Counted from the stretch's first letter, positions 46,936 through 59,779 are shown. The stretch is 64,000 nucleotides of DNA from Astrocystis sublimbata (GCA_022453515.1 JAJNNY010000074.1:1-64000); one strand, 5' to 3'. Notes: generated by a model not told the origin, from the sequence alone. Translations and numbers: made by a program.

Positions 46936-49734
46936 ATGGCGAACCTGTCCACATTCGAGAATCCACGGCTTTTCTCAAGCAACCTCCTTCAAATACCCGG
47001 AAGTCCAACATCATGTAGCCTCATTACATTTCTGTCAGCTGTGCAGGACCTCAAAATTGAGATACTGCCTCTGCAGTGGCAGTCAACCCGACGATTGGTT
47101 GGAAAGGGCGGCACCAGTCAGATCAGTCAAGCTGTCGTAAACCCTGAAACGAGCATTGCCTTTAAGCGCGTGTCGGAAGAGGACAGGTTGCGACTCGATG
47201 ACGAAGAGATACTCGGGCGCATCGTTAGCGAGGTTTTGGTTCTTGCCCATGAAGCCATTCGTGGCCGTCTAAACATCCTTGAGCTACAGGGAGTAGGCTG
47301 GGATGTCTCTCCATTCCTGAGGGGAAAGAACCCCGAGCCTGAGTCTACAGTCTCGCTCAGCAACACAGAGGTTTGGCCTGTTCTCTTATTCGAGATGTCG
47401 CGTTATGGGGATCTTGGTCGCTTTGCCGCATCACCCGCTGGTCGATCGTTAGACCACGCAGCCCGCTTGAATGTCTGTTTACAAGTCGGGTGGGCGCTCG
47501 CAACGATGCATTCAAACAGTCCGTATCCTACAAGTAACCCCCTTGAGATCTACCATTTTTAATCGATATTTATATTAGAGGTAATTCATGGAGATATAAA
47601 ACCGCAGAACATCATTATGTTTAGACGAGAAAACGGCTCGTTCACCCCAAAGGTCGCCGATTTCGGCTACTCCAGTGTAGATCAAGGCCTTGAAGTCCCA
47701 ATTTGTCTTCCGGAATCCCCCCCATGGTATGCGCCGGAGTTGCACGAATATCCGAACTTTACCCTACTTCAGGCATCGAGAGCTGATATCTTCTCGTACG
47801 GGATGCTTTGTCTGTGGTTCATATTCGAAAGATACTTCTCAGGAGACAAACCACTTGCCCAAGCATCTGCCGCTTTTGTTCTGAAATACACCGATGGGGA
47901 TGAGAACTCGTCGATAAACAACCTTGCAGAGTTAAGGCGGCAAATTGCACCACTTGACCTTGCTGAACATCTAATCACAGCCACCGAAGGTCTTGACGAG
48001 CCAGTCCGATTAACACTGCAACAATTCTTCCATAGGGCACTATCCTCGAATCCAAGCGAGAGAAGCATTGATATTTCCGAAGTGATGAGCCATTTAGACG
48101 AAGATAATGAAACAGCTCGGGACGAGGCAGCTGGATTCCAGTATAACCCCCCGCTTGCCGATGATTTCCATGTAAGGCTTCCGATGTAGCTGGTAGTTAT
48201 AAAAACTAACAACTGGTAGCTCTCGCAGTCATTGCATTCGTTGTATTCATGCGATTACCGTGTGCGATTGCATATTGTGAAATGCTTGGAGGAAATAGCC
48301 TCATTTGATCCACCAGACCATCTCGCTAGCCAGCTGGGATTGTGCTGGGCGATTGGATTCGGCGGTTCAGCAACTGCTGAAGAGCAAGACAAAATGGAAG
48401 AGATAGCAGAAATATCGGGGTTCGACATTCAAAAGGTACTAAATGAAGCTTCTATCTTCATCGAAAACGCAGGAGAGCTTTTCGCGACACTGATAGACTC
48501 GGGGTATATCTCTGATATGGAGTCTCTTGACGATCTTTATCGCGAGCACAACGTTTTGCAGGATGCGATAAATGTTATTAGGCACGAGTTCGAAGGTTCA
48601 TGTCGAGTGTTAGGCCAAGAGAACGCCTACGCAATAACTTTAGCTCAACACTTGTCGCTAATGCTGCACAACGATGGCAAGTGGGAAGAGGCAGAAAAAC
48701 TCGCAAAATATGTTGTAGAGGCCATGGAAAAGAAGGATCATCATCATCATCATCGCGGTACTTTGCAAAGCAAGCTGCAGCTCGCCTCAATAAATTGGTC
48801 GCAGGGCCGGTGGGAGGATGCTGAAGCGATTGAACAAGCCGTCTTAGACACATGCTTCAGTCAGTATGGAAAGGATGATAATCTGACGTTATCATGCATG
48901 GCGAGTCTCACTGCCACGTACAGCGATCAAGGAAACTGGGAGAAGGCCGAAAGAATGGGAAATGAGGCGATGGATATATTCCCGCGGCGATTCGGTCCAG
49001 AACACCCCAACACCCTCTCGCATATGTCAGTTATGGCTGAATTATACTATCGTCAAGCCAAATTTGATGAGGCCATAAACTTACAGGAAAGCATCATGGA
49101 GACGTCTCGTAAAGCGTTGGGGGACGATCATACAGATACGATAGCAAGTCTCTCGAGCCTCGCCAAAATGTATTGGAAGTATGAAATCAGAGAAGAGGGG
49201 GCGATGTTACAAATGGACGCAGTCGACGCAGCAACACGCCTCTTGGGTGCTAAACATCCCGATACACTGACTATGATGGGAAGTTTGGCCAATATGTACG
49301 AAGAAACAGGTGAACATGAGGAAGCCGAAAAGCTACAAAGGGAAATATTGAGTGCAAGACAGCAAACGATGGGCGCAGAGCACCCCAAGACTCTCCAGGC
49401 AATGACGAACTTGGCGTTTACACTTGGAGGACAAGACAAATTCGAGGAATCGAGGGAGATAGAGATCTCGGCCCTCGAAATCATGGAGAGAGTTCTTGGT
49501 CCGAACCACCCTGATACACTGACGACTATGTCAAACCTGGCTTTTACATGGAGATATCAAGAAGAGAACGAGAAAGCTGTGGCATTGATGAAGGAATGTC
49601 TCCGGCGGCAAGAACAGAGACTGGGTCCTGATCACCCCGATGTTCTAGAGACTATGGAAAATCTAGAAGAATGGCAATCATCTGAAGTTGGCGATGTGAT
49701 GGAAATAGATGATTCCGAGGCCGAGGATATCTAA
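46936..49734 (+). CDS. protein kinase-TPR fusion protein
   Basis: Exons 46936-47533, 47579-48171 and 48220-49734 give 901 residues (the last acceptor may instead be at 48228, three codons shorter; ATG 46885 would add 17 residues). The kinase domain spans about 45-380: GKGGTS loop, Lys77 in AFKRV, VIHGDIKPQN with Asp205, DFG at 227-229, APE at 251-253; HGD replaces HRD. The C-terminal half, about 520-890, is a run of roughly eight 42-residue TPR units of the kinesin-light-chain type (for example LGPNHPDTLTTMSNLAFTW). The tail is acidic. Intron 1 is only 45 nt. Such kinase-repeat fusions are common in moulds and suspected in signalling or self/non-self recognition; no function is proven. No lesions seen. 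Confidence 0.8.
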
Positions 49735-49960
49735 GTAGATGAGATCTTCCCATTCCGATCCGAACAAAATAGCACGTTATTATACTATTTACATCATGTT
49801 CGAATTAGCGCCTAGTGGCCCGATATTTCATCAACTACCTCGATCTACGAGGCGCCTGCGTGATCAATAAAAGTCATGTGCCTAGCTATTCGAACTTAAA
49901 ACAGGAACGATGCCACAATGACTCTCCTGTGCGCATCATGGGCTTGGTTAATATAGCCGT

Positions 49961-50580
49961 TTATGAGTTATGATTGCCCCATGGATTGGAATATACCACC
50001 TTCGACGCCACTTGAGAGGAACATTCTATACTTGTTGGTGAAGGGCTATCGTCACCTTCTGCATCTAAACAAACAATACTATCTCCGCGACCCTGGTCTG
50101 ATCTGTCCGAGCCGTATTCTTTTACCAACTCATCGGCCTCCGTGATCCGCCCTTCATCAACTAAAGCGAACATAAGTCGTACCAAGCTGTGCCTTGTGCT
50201 TGAATGATCTTTACCCAAAATTTTCGCTCTTAGCCTCAGGATCCGTAACAATAACTCTTGGGCCTCTCTCTTTCGGCCTTGCTTTCGATATGTCGCTGCA
50301 GAATTATTCATGCTGGTAATGGTATTGGGGTGCTCATCTCTCAAGACCCTTATCATAGCTCCCATAACATAAAGGTCGAGCTTTGAGCATCTTCCCCACG
50401 ACCTTGGTCAGCATAATCGCCCGCTACATTTGCGAGAGTTGTGAACCTCTCGGGGTGCTCTTTTCCAGCACCTTCACTTGCTGTCAATACTTGAGTTAGT
50501 AAGTCCTCGGCTTTTTTTTTTACCTCTCCAAGCGCACGATATTTGACGATGCTTTGTTTCGAAGTGGGTGGTGTTGGTAG
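49961..50580 (-). pseudogene. decayed TPR-repeat gene fragment
   Basis: Minus-strand TPR units are readable in two frames. From about 50570 to 50390: KYRALGEVKKKAEDLLTQ, then EHPERFTTLANVAGDYADQG. After a frameshift near 50385: EHPNTITSMNNSAATYRKQG and the end at 49961. These are the same 42-residue TPR class as the neighbouring kinase-TPR protein, in the opposite orientation. A run of ten A (minus strand) near 50515 lies inside the coding stretch. No kinase part or start is seen. Likely a relic of a paralogue or a partial duplication. Confidence 0.6.
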
Positions 50581-53500
50581 GCACTGAAGACCGTCTCTAT
50601 TTTTCGCTCCACCTCAGCCCTGCGGCGAGAAGCTGTACGCCTATGAGGCTGCCATCATTCGAGAGCTATCTCTAAGGGTACACGTCACTATATCTGTATA
50701 TTCACATCTGTATACTGTCCACGTCAGCATAAAGTACTTAAACGTCAATCAAAACGCCAAAGCCCAACTCGATGGGATGGCTAAGTTGGATTGGTTGCCC
50801 AAGCTCGCGCAATATGTAACCCAAGCTTTTTGAATAATAGTACATACACTGGTACCACTGAGTTGGTAGATACCTATCAAGCATTCGATGCGTGGCGTTC
50901 TCGCACAGCCACTCGGCTTGTGTGGGTAGAACAGAAAGGTATTGAAATACCTAGGTAACACTTCAGCGAAAGCGGGAGTGTTGTGACGCAATTGTGTACC
51001 GGTACTACTTTGTGAAGCATAGGATACATTAGGTTTTAGCTGACAACTACATATATCTTCACTCTGACTGTGTTTTGCAGATTCAAGACTACTTAGGTAC
51101 TCACCATTTTCATATCCGCCTTACTGAACACGCGATTGCTGAATGAGACCATACCCTCTACTAGGCTGGTCGTATTCTAGGCCTTGGCCCTATATCTTTC
51201 AACCGACTGGGTTATCAGATGCTAAAGGGGATATAGAGGTGCCTAAGGTAATTAAGTTGCAACATCTGGACACAGCTAGGAGGACATACATAAGTAGAGT
51301 GGCAATGAAATTGGAAAAGAAACTGAAACAGCAAACCTAGAAGTTAGAACAGTCTTGGAATCACAAAACCTGACAAACCAACAATTAAAAGATGTTAAAT
51401 TATTACATCATGTAGACCCCGAGGACCCAGAAAGCCAGACAGGAGGATGTCCATGTGCGCCGCGCCGCACTCGTGCATGTCCACATACGTAAGTGTGCAC
51501 TCGTCGCCGTGGAGCCGGGAGCGGACGGATCGCAAGCGGCTCACAACTTATTGCTCGTCAACCTAGAGATCATGATTTCAAGTTCCATTGATTTGGGAAT
51601 AACGGGTACAATTACAATTTCGCCGCAGGACCCAGATACACGGAATCTTGGGAGTCTTGCCGGAATTTCCGAAATTGAATGTTCCCGACATACATAAGCC
51701 TTCACAATTTCCAAGCTGACGAAGTAATTGTCGTATAAGTTGCTTTGATCGCTTGGCTTTCCAGCACCCTGCACCTGCAGCCTTGCCGTATATCATGCTC
51801 GTTACGCAATGCTCAATGAGGAAATGTCTTTTGTGTTGGGGATTCATAATGTCTCATCTGAGTCAACACAGATCCCGCGTCTAGCTGATTATGCACCAAA
51901 GCAAACTCAAACAGCAAGGCAATGTGTAATACATTGCTCTACTCCCATTGGGCGGGAATAAGACAGCATCAAGGTTCTTGCAGATGCCAAACGCAAGCGA
52001 GATGGAGGTTCTGTTCTAGCGTAGGACTTTTCGTTCTCCCGTCCGTGGACACACACTACACGTAAAGGCGCGAAGATGGCAATCTCGTGCCTGAATCAGA
52101 GCAGCCAACCAGGTGTTCAGATCCAGGGGTGATGAGTCGTAATCACCCAACCAAGCACATCGCGGCAGCGTGCGGGATGCTCATCGAGGACTGGGAAACT
52201 GACTGTCACGGAGCATAATGTTTGATGACATCTAAGATAACCGGTGAAAGTGAATGTCTTGAGGAAGCTGGGCGGATCGTCGACTTCTCTCAGCTGGTAA
52301 GGCTGTGACGTCCGTGCGCGATCGAAACAGCCGATGTAGCAGTGCATCTGGAGACTGAACACACATTAGACACAAGACATGACACCTCGACTCGCAGTAG
52401 CGGCCTTGGGTGATGAGGTGAGAATGCAACCCTATTTAGTTATATATACTAGCCCACTACGAGTAGATCTATTTTTGTTCAGCGCTTACTGTTATTCCAT
52501 CACTGTCTTTCAACCCGTGCTCGCGCGTTTCTCGTTACTGTCGTCCCTTGGCATGTGTCTATGATGGATGTCGTGTCGTGATATTCAAGAAGGATATGCG
52601 GAGTAAAACTGGGAATGGGTAACTGGATGAGTGACGCGAAACAGCTGCAATTAGGTGTCTGGGAGTGTTTCCCGCCTCCTCGGTTCGTCGCAGTCGGTCT
52701 CGCCTAATCCTCCCCGAGTCAGCTTGTTGTGCAACAGGTACATGTCCATGTATGTAGGAGGCATTCGTCAGTCAGCCAGCTCCTTCTGCCTGAGGCCGTC
52801 CTACTCTACCCACTGTCGCCACCGAACCTCCACCGAGATCAAACAGGCCGACAGCCTGGGCAGAATGATCCGGAATCCCCTATGCGGCTGATCTGTCGTC
52901 TCTCATGACAGTGGAGGAGGGCAGCACGATAGCTGCATGCCATGCTGCAGGACAGCGCGTCAGGTTTATGCACCATGTACATCTAGATGCAGACCTCCTA
53001 ACTAGGCGCCGCCATGAAACATACTCCAACTGAGGGCTCTCTGAGTAGACGCTGTCAAACCACCATGTCAGTAGGTAATTGACGGCTCGGCTTCTTTCTT
53101 TCACTACAAGGTCAGTTCAATCGCCACGTTGTCGGCTACGAGTCTATCCATCCTTCCACCCATCCACACCGCAGATGGATCGTGTTGGTGATAGTTGTGC
53201 CACGGTCGCATCGAGGAAGATTGCTGTTGCAGCGAAGCCCGCCAATGACCGCCATCGTGGCACGGCGCTTCTGCATGGCACTTAAGTATCGCGGGCCAAC
53301 AATTGGACCATGGCGAGCATTGTGTCGCACGCATCGGATGCAAGGCATGTTTCCACCGGTGGTAATCCGTCATACCGGGCGCACTGCTACTGCTGCTGCC
53401 ATTGCTATGTTCACACTCACAGCAGGTCAGGTAGGTCGGCTCAGTTGGTGTTACAGATGGTTACACTTGATACTCCATGCCGCGCCCCAAGACCATCTCT

Positions 53501-55078
53501 GCCATGGCTCGGGACCAGTGAATCTTGTCAAGGCATGAAGTGTTATACGGAGCATATGCAGTCGGTCGGGTTCGGAGCTTGGTGCAATGTTGCGTTTCTA
53601 TTGTGTACTGTAGTATCGCTCGCGGGCTATCCGCACTTGTGGAACTCAACAACCCAGAACAGAAATCTACTTGGGAGTAGAAACAAGACGATCCACGATC
53701 GGAGGATTTATGATCATGGTAAGTAATTCTCCTTTCGCGACTCTTGAAACGCGGGCCATGATGAAGATCAGCGCGCTTAATCGGCAAATGCGAGGCACGC
53801 GTGACAAATCTACTTACCTAGTCAAGGCTGAATGTACCAGCCGAGCCAGAGGAGGTGCGGCAAGACAGGCGAGAACAGGCCAGGCACAAGCGGCACAGGT
53901 CAGAGATCATCAAGTCCTCCTCGGCATGGAATAGGAACAGGACCAGAAACAGGCGACTTGCTGTCATCAGCAACTCAAATCTGGTCACGGTGTTCGCGAA
54001 ACCGGGCCAATCACGACAGCATCAGCGACAGTAGCGCTGGTGATCGTCGCCAAGCCGTATGCGTCTAGGCTCGCTAGTGCTAACGGGCCCTGGCCTTGCC
54101 AGCCATCGAAGGATTCGAACCTGGGATTAATGGAGTCGGCGCGCGCGGCATTGTAAGTTCATTTCGACGGGCCACCCCATGCCGATTCCTGGTAAACCTC
54201 CTGCCCGAAGCATCCAACCGCGTTACCTGCCAGCCAGACTCGTACGTGTAGGTCCAGGAGAGAGAAGGGCCAAAGGAGATCGAACTTCGGGCTGGCTCTA
54301 TTGACTCTTAGCTGCGAGGCTACTCAAGTTCGATCCGTTTTAGTATGGCCGGAAGACAACACTAGTGTGCGGCTTAACACTCTGCCAATTTCGATATGAA
54401 GAGTACGATTAAAAACGAGTAAAAACGAAACTGGGGAGAGACAGGCCAGACAAGGCAGCCTGTCATCCTGTCTGGGGTGCGGGCATGGGTCAGACACGTA
54501 CACGTACAGGAGTAGGAGGAGTGCATGCATGTCCTACAACATGTCCTTTTTCAAAGCAACCCTGAGGGGGCCAACCAAAGAAGCCGGTGTGAAGACCTAC
54601 TGATCGACTGACATACTCGACATTGGGGGACGGGCTTGGCTCATCTTGGACCGCTTCGTAACCGGAGCCTTGTTATTATTATTTCTGGGCTACGGTGGAC
54701 GTCTTCTTCTTCGAAAGCTGTCTGTTCCTGTCACCCCCAAGATCTTATGTGCAGTAGCGTTACCCATTCGAGCCGTCTGAGCCCACTTCTGCCCTTCGTC
54801 TTAGTCTTAGGCGCAGAACCTTGAACCTCATTCCGCTTCCTCGGGAGCTTCCCTCACTCTTCTCTCACTGTGTGAAATAAGACCAGTAGGATTTCCGAGT
54901 GCCGTGTGTGGATTGAATTCAAGCTAAGCCGTTCTGTCGGGTCTTCGGTATATTGACTTGCTTGATCCTCGCTCGCTTCGGCCCCATGCTCTTCTCCTCC
55001 CACTCATAATGCCTGGACGTTGAATGTGGTGAAAGCGTGCGTTTCGCCCATTCCCTCCCTCACCTTCAACGGCGCCAA
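50581..55078. other. gene-poor region with remnants
   Basis: 4.5 kb without a supported gene. A coiled-coil-like remnant at 51143-51480 is listed separately. A GGTTCGAATCC box on the minus strand at about 54110-54120 resembles a tRNA B box, but no tRNA fold can be drawn. The rest shows short overlapping frames without motifs. The last few hundred bases should include the kelch gene promoter. Confidence 0.5.
51143..51480 (+). pseudogene. possible coiled-coil ORF remnant
   Basis: A plus-strand frame from 51143 ends at TAG 51338-51340 after RVAMKLEKKLKQQ. Just beyond, another frame reads VLESQNLTNQQLKDVKLLHH and VDPEDPESQTGG up to about 51480. The two together look like one Lys/Gln/Leu-rich coiled coil broken by a frameshift, of the kind found at the ends of some transposase proteins. 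No transposase core, inverted repeats or target duplications are visible, so the origin is open. Confidence 0.25.
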
Positions 55079-57176
55079 ATGAAGGGCGGATGCTTCCCCT
55101 TTGTGCTTCTCGCGGTATGGGCAGCGCTGGGACGGCTGGGAATTGCGGAAGAGATCAGGCGTCGCGACGACGCCGACGGTAGCGAGATTCCCAGCGCCCA
55201 CGACTTCGTCCGCCGCGGGTGCTCCTCCGTCGCCGTGCTTGGTGACTACCTTTATATCGACGGCGGCCAGGTCACGGAACGAGTCAACGACAGCAACCCT
55301 GCCGACAGTCCTTCTTTTGATGGCAGGTCTCCCTTGATTTTTCGCCTTTGCCTCAAGTTATAACAGGCATGTCTTTACGTCCACGCTGCTAACCGTCGTT
55401 GCAGCTCAAACTACATGGTCTATCGATCTGACGGAAGCTTGGACGCCGGAAAAAGTCTCGATCCGCTCGATCCCAAAGGCAGCGCCACTTCTCAACGAAC
55501 AGGTACATTGGACGGATCCTTCGACGAGTAGCCTGTATACCTGGGGCGGAATCACGTCGAACGGATCATCACCAGACCGCGCTCTCTGGCGGTTGCGAGC
55601 GGATGGCTCAGGAGGGGGGTCATGGACGCAGGTGACGCAGCGAGACTTTCTTAACTTTTCGAAACTTAAAGGCATCTTCGGCTCGGCTTTCACGCAGACG
55701 AAGGACACTGGATTCGCGTTTGGAGGAGCTGTGACCAAGGCGTCGGACGACTCGGTCACTAAAGAAGTGCCAGGATACGCCACGCCGGGACTCATCTCGT
55801 ACAACTTCAAAACGGGCGAGTGGGACAATAGCACGACGACATTTTATGGTGGCTATGGGACCAGTCTAAATGCGAGGGCCGAGTATGTGCCCTTCGGCCC
55901 CAATGGCCTTCTCATGTTCCTCGGCGGGGCCGAAAGCCCCGTGGACACAACGAACGAGACGATCGCCGAAACGAGTTGGAACAGTATCACCATGGTCGAT
56001 CCGGTGACGAAACAGTGGCACCGCCAGTCCACGTCAGGAATTAAGCCGCCTACTATAGAATCGCATTGCAGCGTTGGGGTGCCCGGTCCTAATGGCACTT
56101 ATGAAATGTAGGCTCGAAACATGAATAGTCGGGCAGGTTAGAATGTTCGCTGACACTATCACAGATTTATCTACGGCGGTGTATCGGACCAGCTTCGCGG
56201 CACGTCATCCGAAGTATACGTGCTCTCTCTGCCCGGCTTCGTCTTCTTCAAAGGCCCGACCGACGCCCCTCCACGGTCCGACCACCAGTGCGCCATCGTC
56301 GGCGAGGGCAAGCGACAGATGCTTAGTTTTGGCGGTATCGATGGCGAGAACAGAACCTTCACAGCCCCGAGAACAGCGGACCCATGGCCATACGGAATCG
56401 GTATTCTCGACATGACGGAGCTCGAGTGGACGCACTCTTACGACCCTGAGGCAGCAGCCTACGACACGCCGACCGTGGTGAAGGAATGGTACGACGACGG
56501 CAACCTGAAGAACGTGAACTGGGACAACGAGGATGTAGAGGCCTTGTTTATGAAGCAGGACGCAGACCCGAAGAAGCCCGCACCTCCGCAAAACTCAACG
56601 ACAGCAAATGCACACTCGACCAGCGCCATTGTCGGGGGCGCGGTGGGCGGCGTCGTGGGTGCCGTGGCGATCGGCATGATGTCTTTTATGCTGGTGAGGC
56701 GCCGCATACGCCAGCGCGCCAACACTCCCGACTCAGGCGACCGATCCGGGCCCGGCGACAGCGAGAGTGGTGAGATCGCCGAGTACAAGCCGGAGCCCTG
56801 GCCCAAGGACCACGAAGGACCGCGACACACGTACTCGCCCGAGTCGATGTTTGGCATCGGATCGGTCCATTCGGGACCTGTGTCGCCGCAGCCACAGCCG
56901 TATCAATATACATATCCACAACCACTTTCACTTTCTATTCCACAGACACATGCACATCCGCAGTCCAACAACACATACAAACCGCAAGACATCGGACCGA
57001 GCGAGCTTTCGGGACATCAGGACGGTATCGTGCCCATCCACGGAGGCGAGCTGCCGGGCTCCGAGCCCCGTGTTGGCGAACTGATGGATCCGAACATCAT
57101 GCAGTGGGCGCACGAGCTGCCCGCGCCGCTCTCGAGTCCCCGGACTGAGCTGCCGGACCGGAAGTACTCGCATTAA
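55079..57176 (+). CDS. kelch-repeat single-pass membrane protein
   Basis: Exons 55079-55322, 55405-56107 and 56165-57176 give 652 residues if the first intron is GC-AG (GCAGGT donor, TTGCAG acceptor); no GT donor restores the frame. A signal peptide (FPFVLLAVWAALGRLGIA) is followed by kelch-type beta-propeller blades: DYLYIDGG, SLYTWGG, TGFAFGG, LLMFLGG, IFIYGGV and QMLSFGG. A membrane helix (AIVGGAVGGVVGAVAIGMMS) lies near residue 470, then a basic stop-transfer RRRIRQR and a Pro/Gln/Tyr-rich cytoplasmic tail. Such proteins are common in moulds; roles in cell-surface sensing or wall integrity are suspected only. Architecture firm; first intron uncertain. Confidence 0.8.
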
Positions 57177-58060
57177 AATTCCCTTACCTGATCTTGCTTA
57201 CCCTACTTACTTATCCCTTACCTTGCCCCTCTATAAGTTTAACTACCATCATTTACGAAGCGATTTTTTATTACAGTCTTTGCTGTTCCATATGTCATAC
57301 CATGTCATTACATGTCACTACATGTCTTAAAGAAAGAGGAAAGGATAATGGACGGGATATACGGACAGAAATATCTACATGCTTATATATACAGGAGATG
57401 CCTTACTTCCTGACTTTTGGCTGGCTGCGAGCGTTAACATGCGTGGACTTTCACGATACCCCAAGAATACTACCAACTACTACTTACTACCTACCCATCA
57501 CCTACTATTACTACTACGTACCTACCTAATTGCACAAAGATTCACTTACTCACTTGGCCTTCTCTTGGGCCGGCGTTGTGAGATGGGATCAGAGATTAAT
57601 AAATACCAATGACGATTACAAGATGGACACTTGCGTTGCATGCATATATCATAGGAGCGTAGTATACCTAGTATAGGGGTATAAATAACGATGTGCTTGA
57701 TATCGATATGACTCTGCCCCGATCGAACATGGTAAAGCAGGGCCGAGGAACTTCTCACTTGTTATCATGTCATGGTGAAAATTGACGAAGTGCTTTTGAT
57801 TATAATTCAGGGTATCATCATACGTGTCTCATGGCTTCACGTCTCGGCAACAAGTTGGCCGGCCGGCTGGCTGTATACACTCGGGCTGCATTGTTACAAC
57901 CTCCGACATGGCCTCTCGGTCCTTGCCTTTTCCCGTCCCACACCATTACATCCCTTCCTTTTTGCTTTTTTGCCTTTTGTAACATCCCTCCCTACTCTTA
58001 TGCTTTTTGCTCCTCTTCTTCCTATTCGCATAAGAGGCATGCGTATAGGCGCACCCAGAT
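57177..58060. other. intergenic between convergent genes
   Basis: 880 bases between the kelch stop and the Fyv7-like stop; holds both 3' UTRs. Repeated CATGTCATTACATGTCACTACATGTC at 57300-57326 and CTACTACT/CTACC runs at 57470-57525. No gene. Confidence 0.6.
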
Positions 58061-58916
58061 CTAACCAGTCGTCTTCTTGATCTTCTCCAGCAGCAGCCCG
58101 CTCTCGCGGCCCAGGCGCCGCTGGCCGTCGCGCCCCGGCTTCCGCGCCTTGGCCATGCCGCGGCGGAAGCGCTCGCGCTCGGCGATCTTGCGCTGGTGCT
58201 CGGCCTCGCGACGCTCGCGCTCGGCCTGGCGCTCGGCGGCCGCGGCCTTCTTCTGCTCGCCGGTCGAGAGGGCCTTGTCGAAGTAGCCGAACTTGCGCCT
58301 CTGTTGGTGGTGTCTCTGTTCTCGCCCTTGGTTCTGGTTTTCAGATGGTGAGTTGTTGTCGTCGTCCTTGTCCTCGCCATCGTCACTGGCTCTGCTATTT
58401 CTGGTGCGCGGTGGGTTTCTCGAATCGTCACCGTCGAGCATGGCCTGACGCTGGGGGTGGAGCTGGGGAGAGGGCTGGTCTGCCTCGGCCTGTGTGTCGT
58501 CGTCGTCTCCCCCCTCTCCATCTTGCGCTTCTTCATCCCTATCGCTACTACTGTCACCTCGCGCGTCGGTGTTGACTATGGTGACGTTTGCGGCATCGAG
58601 GTCGGGGGAGGTAGGGGCGGGTTTCGATGTGGTGCTGTCGGTCTTTATCTTCTTGTAGGCCTGCTTTACTTTGGCCTTGTGGATGAGGTCGCTTTTTATC
58701 CTGTCGACTGTAGGGGGCGCGGATAATTAGCTAGACAGTCCAGAGTAAAAGATTATTATATAAATATTGTGGTATTTTCATCTGACCTTTTCGTTTCCAG
58801 GCGCCGTCGGGTAGGTTCGCGGGGCCGACGCGGAAACCCTTGCGATGCTTCTTTGCGGCTGGGCCTGAGGCGGAGGCGTCGTCGGCCTCGACGGGCCTCT
58901 TTTTGCTCTGCACCAT
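58061..58916 (-). CDS. FYV7: rRNA-processing protein, Fyv7-like
   Basis: Minus-strand exons 58787-58916 and 58061-58707 give 258 residues. The conserved N-terminal block KKHRKGFRVGPANLPDGAWKR (residues 22-42) continues across the intron into VDRIKSDLIHKAKVKQAYKK, the signature of Fyv7. The middle is acidic and disordered; the end is a highly charged Arg/Glu/Ala helix (QAERERREAEHQRKIAERER) and a basic tail. Fyv7 is a small nucleolar factor needed for early 18S rRNA processing in the small-subunit processome. The intron has donor GTCAGA and acceptor CTACAG; the donor is unusual but the codon joins exactly and the family alignment supports it. Longer than yeast Fyv7 because of the acidic insert. 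Confidence 0.85.
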
Positions 58917-59779
58917 GCTGATTGGATTTGAAAGTGAAAAGTATATATCTTTTGTTGGTCCTGGGTTATGTGTGGTTTCGTTGGTGATGGGTGTAAAAGC
59001 TCACGTATCAATCGAGGCCACTTGTAATTGAGAGGCGTCGTTGAAAAATAAAAAGTTCAAGTAACAAAGTACCTACTTGATGTGATGCGGCGGGGACACT
59101 AAGACGCTAAGAGCTTCTAGCCTCAAGCAGGGACCAAGGATCGATCAAAAGCCACCTGCACTGCACCAAGCACCGAAAGGCGGGGCTACTAGGTATATTC
59201 GATTGATCTTGTGAGCATTCGATACTTCAATCTTGTACTGTTCGCATCCTCATACAATTTTGTAACTCATCGCCAGTCAGTCCTGCTGCACCGTTCCCCT
59301 TGAATGGCATTCAGAATCAATAAACATGAAAAGGGATCGAAATCAGCTGTCTGGGTAACATCAGGGTGATTAATTTCGCCTTGTAAATAAGGTACCATGG
59401 CTCGCGTGGTACAGGTAGACAGACGCACTGGACTTATGCAGTATTTCCACGGTATCCGCTGTAGAGCTGCACTGTACCTCGTCCATAGGGCCTTGAGGGC
59501 TTGAGTCACTCTCGGCACTGTCTCGACTTGTCATCAGCTCTCCAGACTCGCAATTCATGATAAGAACCCTGAAACCGTAGCATGATACCTACCGTTTCCG
59601 ACTTTTTTTCTTTCTGGTCGAATGACTCGATACAGACTCGCCGAGGCTCGCGTAGAGATGCCCGTTCCGCCCCAATCGTGATGCTCGACTGACGTGGAAC
59701 ACGCAGACACGTCAACATTAACAGCGACATACCTAAACCTATGAATCCCGCCCCGTCTGCCCGTTACCGGCCTACCTAG

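Noticed and set aside
54091..54190. tRNA-like GGTTCGAATCC box on the minus strand
   Set aside because: The T-stem pairs only three bases, no matching acceptor stem or anticodon arm can be drawn; at most a tRNA-derived remnant.
57946..58557. 203-codon frame on the same strand as the Fyv7-like gene
   Set aside because: A shifted frame over the acidic and basic repeats; Thr/Arg/Ser-rich with no conserved block, whereas the other frame carries the Fyv7 signature.
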